Shown piece by piece: positions 59,658 through 64,000 of a DNA stretch of 64,000 nt. How positions within the stretch are numbered: position 1 is the first letter of the stretch; each line of letters begins with the position of its first letter. A model generated the notes under the pieces. The model did not search any database, was not told the DNA's origin, and worked only from the letters and a program-made list of their open reading frames with translations. The stretch spans positions 351,001 to 415,000 of the forward strand of contig NZ_AP024745.1 of the NCBI RefSeq assembly GCF_019704555.1, in the 5' to 3' direction. Position numbers and translations under genes: made by a program. Source of the DNA: Actinoplanes sp. L3-i22 (lineage in GTDB: Bacteria; Actinomycetota; Actinomycetes; Mycobacteriales; Micromonosporaceae).

Positions 59658-59770
59658 CGAACACGCTGTTCGCGGCGGGTGGCGCCCGCCCGGGCGCGCC
59701 TTTTGCGGCGACGGATGGCGTGGCCTTGCCGGGCGCGCCTTTTGCGGCGGTAGGGGAGGGGCGGCGTTGA
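59654..59770 (+). CDS. Possible 38-aa peptide between the two crcB genes
   Basis: An ATG overlapping the crcB stop (ATGA) opens 38 codons ending in a TGA that overlaps the TTG start of the second crcB gene. The peptide contains PGAPFAA twice because of a 21-bp direct repeat (59690-59710, 59729-59749). The double coupling is suggestive, but the composition is low complexity and it may only be a spacer whose translation carries ribosomes to the next start. Confidence 0.35.
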   Translation: MTNTLFAAGGARPGAPFAATDGVALPGAPFAAVGEGRR

Positions 59771-60126
59771 TCACGGTGCTGCTGGTTGTGGTCGGGGCGG
59801 CGATCGGCGCACCGCTGCGGTATGTCACCGACCGTTACGTTCAGGCTCGCTACGGGAGCGGTTTTCCCTGGGGCACGCTTGCCGTCAACGTGGCGGGGTC
59901 GCTGGTGCTCGGCTTCGTGCTCGGGATGCCGCTCTCGCACGGCCTGACCGCGTTGATCGGGACCGGGTTCTGCGGGGCGCTGACCACGTATTCGACGTTC
60001 TCCTGGGAGGCGCTGACCTTCGCGCGCCGGGGCGAGCGGGCGAAGGCTTTCGCGTATGTGCTGGTCAGCCTGTTGGCCGGGCTCGGCGCCGCGAGTGTCG
60101 GCCTGATCCTGGCCGACGCCGTCTGA
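59767..60126 (+). CDS. crcB: Fluoride channel subunit FluC/CrcB (second copy)
   Basis: 119 residues, four helices. WGTLAVNVAGSLVLGFVLG and GTGFCGALTTYSTFSWEAL are the Asn and TTYSTF motifs. TTG start overlapping the stop of the short frame upstream. The two different subunits probably assemble as a heterodimer, the common arrangement where genes are paired. Confidence 0.9.
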   Translation: MITVLLVVVGAAIGAPLRYVTDRYVQARYGSGFPWGTLAVNVAGSLVLGFVLGMPLSHGLTALIGTGFCGALTTYSTFSWEALTFARRGERAKAFAYVLVSLLAGLGAASVGLILADAV

Positions 60127-60157
60127 CGCACCGCGCCTCGGCCCGCGGGGTTGTCGG

Positions 60158-62413
60158 TTACTCGTCGGCCGGGGACTCGACCGGGAACAGCAGGTCGTCC
60201 ATCGCGTCCGTGGTCAGCGGCTCCGCGAAGTAGTACCCCTGCCCCAGCTCGCAGTTCCCGTCGGCGAGCTCGCTCAACTGCTCGACGTGCTCGATCCCCT
60301 CGGCGATCGTGGAGAGCTGCAGCGCCTGCCCGAGCTGGATGATCCCCAGGGTCAGCGCCGCCGCGGCCGGCATGTCGCCGATGTCGTCCACGAACGACTT
60401 GTCGATCTTGATGATGTCGACCGGGAAGTTCCGCAGGTACGCCAGCGACGAGTACCCGGTCCCGAAGTCGTCGATCGCCAGCCGCACCCCGAGCGCCTTC
60501 ACCGCGTGCAACCGCCGCAGCGTCTCCGGCCGGTGATCGACCAGCAGCGACTCGGTCAGCTCGATGATCAGGCACTTGGCCGGCAGCCCGCTGTCCGCCA
60601 GCGCCGACGACACGAGTTGGGGCAGGTCGGCCCGTTCCAGCTGGACCGCGGAGAGGTTCACGCTGACGGTCAGCGGGGTGTCCGCGTCACGCTGCGAGTT
60701 CCATCGTGCGGCCTGACGGCAGGCCTCGCGCAGCACCCACTCGCCGATCGGCACGATCAGCCCGGTCTCCTCGGCGAGCGGGATGAACTCCATCGGCGGG
60801 ATGATCCCGCGCTCCGGGTGCTGCCAGCGGACCAGCGCCTCCAGCCCGGAGATCTCCTGGGTGCGCAGCCGCACGATCGGCTGGAACCGCAGCTCGAACT
60901 CGTGCCGCAGCACCGCCCGCCGCAGGTCGGCCTCCATCTCCAGGTGTTTCTGGAAGGACGCGCGCATCGCCGGCTCGAAGACCGCGAGCTGGTCCTTGCC
61001 CTGTTTCTTCGCCTCGAAGACGGCCAGGTCGGCGCGGACCAGGAGGTCGTCCGCGTCGGTGCTGCCGGCTTCGGCGTACGCGACGCCGACGCTGCAACTG
61101 GCGTAGATCTCCCGCCCGTCCAGGTCGAACGGCTCCCGCAGCGCGGCCACGATCCGTCGCGCCACCGGCACCGCGAGCTCGATCCCGACGACGTCCGGCA
61201 GCAGCACGGCGAACTCGTCCCCGCCGAGCCGGGCCGCGGTGTCCCCGGTACGCAGGCAGGCGCGCAGCCGGTCGGCCACCGAGCTCAGCAGCCGGTCGCC
61301 GATCGCGTGTCCGAGCGAGTCGTTGACCACCTTGAACCGGTCCAGGTCGACCAGGAGCGCGGCCACCCCGTGCGAGCCGGCGGTGGCCAGCGCGTTCTCC
61401 ATCCGGGTGGTGAACAGCGAGCGGTTCGCGAGTCCGGTCAGCGAGTCGTGGAACGCGTGGTTCATCTCGCGCAGCGTCCGCGCGTCGGTGATGGCCAGGC
61501 TGACGTGCTCGGCGAAGGCCTGCAGGATCTCCTGCGAGGCGCGGTCCCATTCCCGTACGGCGTGGAAGGAGCCGACGAACAGCGCCCCGACCACCACGTC
61601 GTCCTCGTGCACCGGCACCGCCATCACGCTCTTCAGCTGCGCGCGGACGATCTCCGGCACGGCGATCGGCGAGTTCGCGTAGTCGTCGACGGCGATCAGC
61701 TCGTTGCCCATCATGGCGAGCCCGGCGACGCCCAGCGCCGCGACCGGCATCCCCTGCATCCGCTCGACGCCCTCGTCGCTGACGCCGCGGCTGGCGATCA
61801 GGCTGGTCCGGCTCGGATCGTCGAGGTCCAGCACGGTCAGCCCGGACAGTTCGACGTCGAGCAGCTCGGCCGCGCTCGCGGTGATCTGGTCGAGGATCCG
61901 GCGCAGCGGCTCCCGCTTGGCGATGGCCCGCTGCACCGCGCTCAGCTCGTCGAACAGCCGCTGCCGGCGCTGCAACGAGTTGATCAGGGTCTTGTTCTCG
62001 GCGGACTGCCGGCGTTCCACCTCGATCAGGTGCAGCGCCTGGAGGCTCAGTTCGAGCACCCGGGCCATGCCGCGCAGGAGGCAGACCTCCTCGACGCTGA
62101 ACATGGCCTGTCGGCCGAGCACCAGGACGCCCGGCGTCACGCCGCCGAGGTGGGCCAGGGTGACCGCGTAGAGGCGGCCGTCGGCCTCGAAGGTGGTGCG
62201 GTTGCCGGCGGCGATCTCGGTGAGGTCGTACGCCGGGATCCGTTCCACGGGGAGCCCGACCGCCGCGACCACGCCACCGTCGACCATCAGCACCGCGAGG
62301 TCGGCCTCGAGTGCGCGTACGGCGCATTCGACGGCGGCGTGCTGCGCGGCGGCCTCATCCGGGCGGTCGGCGACGACGGAGAGGAACTCCGTCAGTTGCT
62401 GGGTGGCGAGCAC
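60158..62413 (-). CDS. GAF-GGDEF-EAL protein (cyclic-di-GMP turnover)
   Basis: 751 residues. An N-terminal region of ~150 residues resembling a degenerate GAF fold, a coiled linker, a GAF domain (about 165-320), a GGDEF domain with intact LGGDEFAVL and an RxxD-free I-site, and an EAL domain with EALVRW, TESLL, DDFGTGYSS, KIDKSF and AEGIE all present. It can therefore both make and degrade c-di-GMP, which controls development in mycelial actinobacteria. No membrane segment. GTG start. Confidence 0.9.
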   Translation of the reverse strand: MLATQQLTEFLSVVADRPDEAAAQHAAVECAVRALEADLAVLMVDGGVVAAVGLPVERIPAYDLTEIAAGNRTTFEADGRLYAVTLAHLGGVTPGVLVLGRQAMFSVEEVCLLRGMARVLELSLQALHLIEVERRQSAENKTLINSLQRRQRLFDELSAVQRAIAKREPLRRILDQITASAAELLDVELSGLTVLDLDDPSRTSLIASRGVSDEGVERMQGMPVAALGVAGLAMMGNELIAVDDYANSPIAVPEIVRAQLKSVMAVPVHEDDVVVGALFVGSFHAVREWDRASQEILQAFAEHVSLAITDARTLREMNHAFHDSLTGLANRSLFTTRMENALATAGSHGVAALLVDLDRFKVVNDSLGHAIGDRLLSSVADRLRACLRTGDTAARLGGDEFAVLLPDVVGIELAVPVARRIVAALREPFDLDGREIYASCSVGVAYAEAGSTDADDLLVRADLAVFEAKKQGKDQLAVFEPAMRASFQKHLEMEADLRRAVLRHEFELRFQPIVRLRTQEISGLEALVRWQHPERGIIPPMEFIPLAEETGLIVPIGEWVLREACRQAARWNSQRDADTPLTVSVNLSAVQLERADLPQLVSSALADSGLPAKCLIIELTESLLVDHRPETLRRLHAVKALGVRLAIDDFGTGYSSLAYLRNFPVDIIKIDKSFVDDIGDMPAAAALTLGIIQLGQALQLSTIAEGIEHVEQLSELADGNCELGQGYYFAEPLTTDAMDDLLFPVESPADE

Positions 62414-62572
62414 AATGTTGCAGTCGGCTGCGGCCCACCCCAGTTGAGGAATTGCAACCCGCGGGGCCGGGAGCCGGCCGGTCGATCAGGGTGTGCCAAT
62501 CTGGTCACGAGCGGTCATTGTCCGGTGACGCATGGTTGTCAAAGTCCGCTTCGGTACGACTGAATAGAGTCC

Positions 62573-64000
62573 GTGGCCACCCCTGACGCACCTTCGCACG
62601 AGGAGCCCGCCGGGCTCGCTCTCGGACGTCTCGGCGCCGGATCCGTCGCGTTCTTCGGCATGGCCGCGGCCGCGCCGATCGCCACGGTGGTCATCGTGAT
62701 CCCGCCGGTCCTGGCCGCCGGCGCCGGGCCGCTGGCGGCACTCTCCGTCGTCGCGGTCGCGGTCGTCCTGGTCCTTTTCGGTACGCCGTACGCCGCCATG
62801 ATCCGCCGGGCGCCCAGCGCCGGCGGCGTCTACCCGCAGCTCGCCCGTGGCCTGGGCCGGCCCGCCGCGCTGACCGGCGCCTGGCTGGCCCTGGCCGGCT
62901 ACCACGCGATCCAGTTCGGTCTCTACGCGCTCACCGCGCAGGCCGCGGCGCCCCTGTTGCTCGGCTGGTTCGGCGTGACCGCGCCCTGGTGGGCGGTGGC
63001 CGCCGGGTGCTGGGCGGTGGTCACGCTCGTCGGGACGGTCCGGATCGAGGTCGCCGCCGTGGTGATCACGATCCTCACCGTCGCCGAGGCCGCGGTGCTG
63101 GCCGGGCTCGCCGCCGCCAACGTGGTGCGCCCGTCCGGCGGCCGGATCGAGACCGGGACGTACTGGCTCGGCGATCTCGCCCGGATCGATCGGCCGCTGC
63201 TCGGACTCCTGCTTGCGGTCGCGGTGCTGTCCTTCGCCGGTTTCGAGACGATTTCGACGTACGCTGAGGAGTCCCGTGACCCGCGCCGCACCGCCGGTCG
63301 CGCCGCCCGCCTCGCGGTGCCGGCGATCGCGCTCCTGCTGGCCGGGGTGACCTGGAGCCTGATCGTGGCGGCCGGTCCGCGCGGGGTGGCCGGGCGCGCC
63401 GCGAACCGGGGGCCGGAGCTGTTGTTCGCCCTGGCCGACGAGCGCCTCGCCGGCTGGGCGGTCACGATCGGCCGGGTGATGCTGTTCACCGGCCTGCTGG
63501 CGGCGATCCTCGCGGTGCATCACGCGATCGCTCGCTACCTGTTCGCCCTCGGCCGCGAGCGCGTGCTCCCCGCCGTACTGGGAAATGTTTCTGAGCGCAC
63601 CCGCGCGCCGCGCGCCGCCGCCCTGACCCAATCGCTGATCGCGGGTGCCGCGCTGCTCGGCGCGGCCGTGGCCGGCGCCGAGGCGTCGGCCCGGACCGCC
63701 CGCTGGCTCACCGTCGGCGGCAGCCTGGCCGTTCTCGTGTTGTTGCTGCTCACCGCGGTGGCCGCGCTGCTGCACCTGAACCGCGCGCCGGGCGGCGAAG
63801 GCGCCTGGACCAGGTTCTTCGCGCCCCTTCTGTCCACAGTGTCTCTTGGCGTGCTGGTCTATCTGGCCGGCCTGAACCTGCCCGCGCTGCTCGACGTCCG
63901 GTCCGGGTCGCCGTGGGTGACGGTGGTGGCCGCCGCACTCGCCGCCTGCCCGGTGATCGGGCTGGGGCACGCGCTGGTGCTCCGCGCGACGCACCCGGTC
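62573..64000 (+). CDS. APC-superfamily amino acid permease, 3' end outside window
   Basis: 476 codons, open to the window edge. After a hydrophilic N-terminus, LGRLGAGSVAFFGMAAAAPIATVVIVIPPV is the typical helix 1 of APC transporters, followed by GGVYPQLARGLGRPAALTGAW and VLSFAGFETISTYAEESRDPRRTAGRA (helix 6/loop motif). At least eleven hydrophobic segments are present. It should import an amino acid or amine; the substrate is unknown. GTG at 62573, divergent from the GGDEF/EAL gene. Confidence 0.85.
   Translation, partial: MATPDAPSHEEPAGLALGRLGAGSVAFFGMAAAAPIATVVIVIPPVLAAGAGPLAALSVVAVAVVLVLFGTPYAAMIRRAPSAGGVYPQLARGLGRPAALTGAWLALAGYHAIQFGLYALTAQAAAPLLLGWFGVTAPWWAVAAGCWAVVTLVGTVRIEVAAVVITILTVAEAAVLAGLAAANVVRPSGGRIETGTYWLGDLARIDRPLLGLLLAVAVLSFAGFETISTYAEESRDPRRTAGRAARLAVPAIALLLAGVTWSLIVAAGPRGVAGRAANRGPELLFALADERLAGWAVTIGRVMLFTGLLAAILAVHHAIARYLFALGRERVLPAVLGNVSERTRAPRAAALTQSLIAGAALLGAAVAGAEASARTARWLTVGGSLAVLVLLLLTAVAALLHLNRAPGGEGAWTRFFAPLLSTVSLGVLVYLAGLNLPALLDVRSGSPWVTVVAAALAACPVIGLGHALVLRATHPV

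Overview
The window is about 70% GC, full of GTG starts, 4-nt stop/start overlaps and leaderless-looking promoters. It carries markers of mycelial actinobacteria: SepH, DUF3027, DUF2530, futalosine-route menaquinone genes, and cyclic-di-AMP riboswitches in front of cell-wall hydrolase-like genes. Gene order and protein similarity suggest a Micromonosporaceae member such as Actinoplanes; this is inference from recognition, not a search. Most of it looks like core or semi-core chromosome. I see no phage, IS element, CRISPR array, tRNA or rRNA.

Layout. 1-2.2 kb: start of a helicase-associated protein gene, a HAD phosphatase, a cold-shock protein and MqnD. 2.4-7 kb: an operon of a secreted M19-like metallohydrolase, an MFS carrier and a GH1 beta-glycosidase. 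7.1-10 kb: TetR, the first copy of a dispersed repeat, and an MFS carrier. 10-14 kb: MqnB coupled to an MFS protein with a long repetitive tail, then DUF3027 and DUF2530. 14-18.5 kb: purine permease, a MarR/MFS pair and an unknown anchored protein. 18.6-23.4 kb: 2'-5' RNA ligase-like protein, SepH, SerC, citrate synthase and PdxH. 23.4-28.6 kb: MFS, aldose epimerase, nitroreductase, acyl-CoA dehydrogenase and DUF4230. 28.6-30.2 kb: minisatellite-rich DNA around a tiny PspC gene. 30.3-35.4 kb: sugar ABC ATPase, an anti-sigma-type kinase, beta-phosphoglucomutase and a GH65 phosphorylase. 35.4-38 kb: two divergent paralogous secreted proteins, each with its own c-di-AMP riboswitch. 38-43 kb: polysaccharide ABC exporter, TetR, PnuC/NadR and a lipoprotein. 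43-46.6 kb: MFS/TetR with a triple operator, rhodanese and cysteine dioxygenase. 46.9-52.3 kb: neprosin-like secreted protein, ECF sigma/anti-sigma, S66 peptidase and MFS. 52.3-60 kb: response regulator, GNAT, quinone reductase, a two-component system with an MMPL transporter, and two FluC/CrcB subunits. 60-64 kb: a GAF-GGDEF-EAL protein and an APC permease cut by the window end.

Themes. Transport dominates, with seven MFS carriers plus MMPL, ABC, APC and NCS2 systems; several sit beside a TetR or MarR gene with a visible palindromic operator. Two carbohydrate systems are present: M19-like/MFS/GH1, and ABC ATPase/pgmB/GH65. MqnB and MqnD are two enzymes of futalosine-route menaquinone synthesis.

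Most notable non-gene structure. A structured repeat of about 140 bp occurs four times (near 7.9, 18.5, 45.6 and 50.6 kb). Three copies fill the gap between the stop codons of convergent genes, and one supplies the last residues of a TetR protein. Other signals are the divergent c-di-AMP riboswitch pair, a shared 14-bp near-palindrome about 60 nt before both the histidine kinase and MMPL genes, and a hairpin enclosing the start codon of the S66 peptidase gene.
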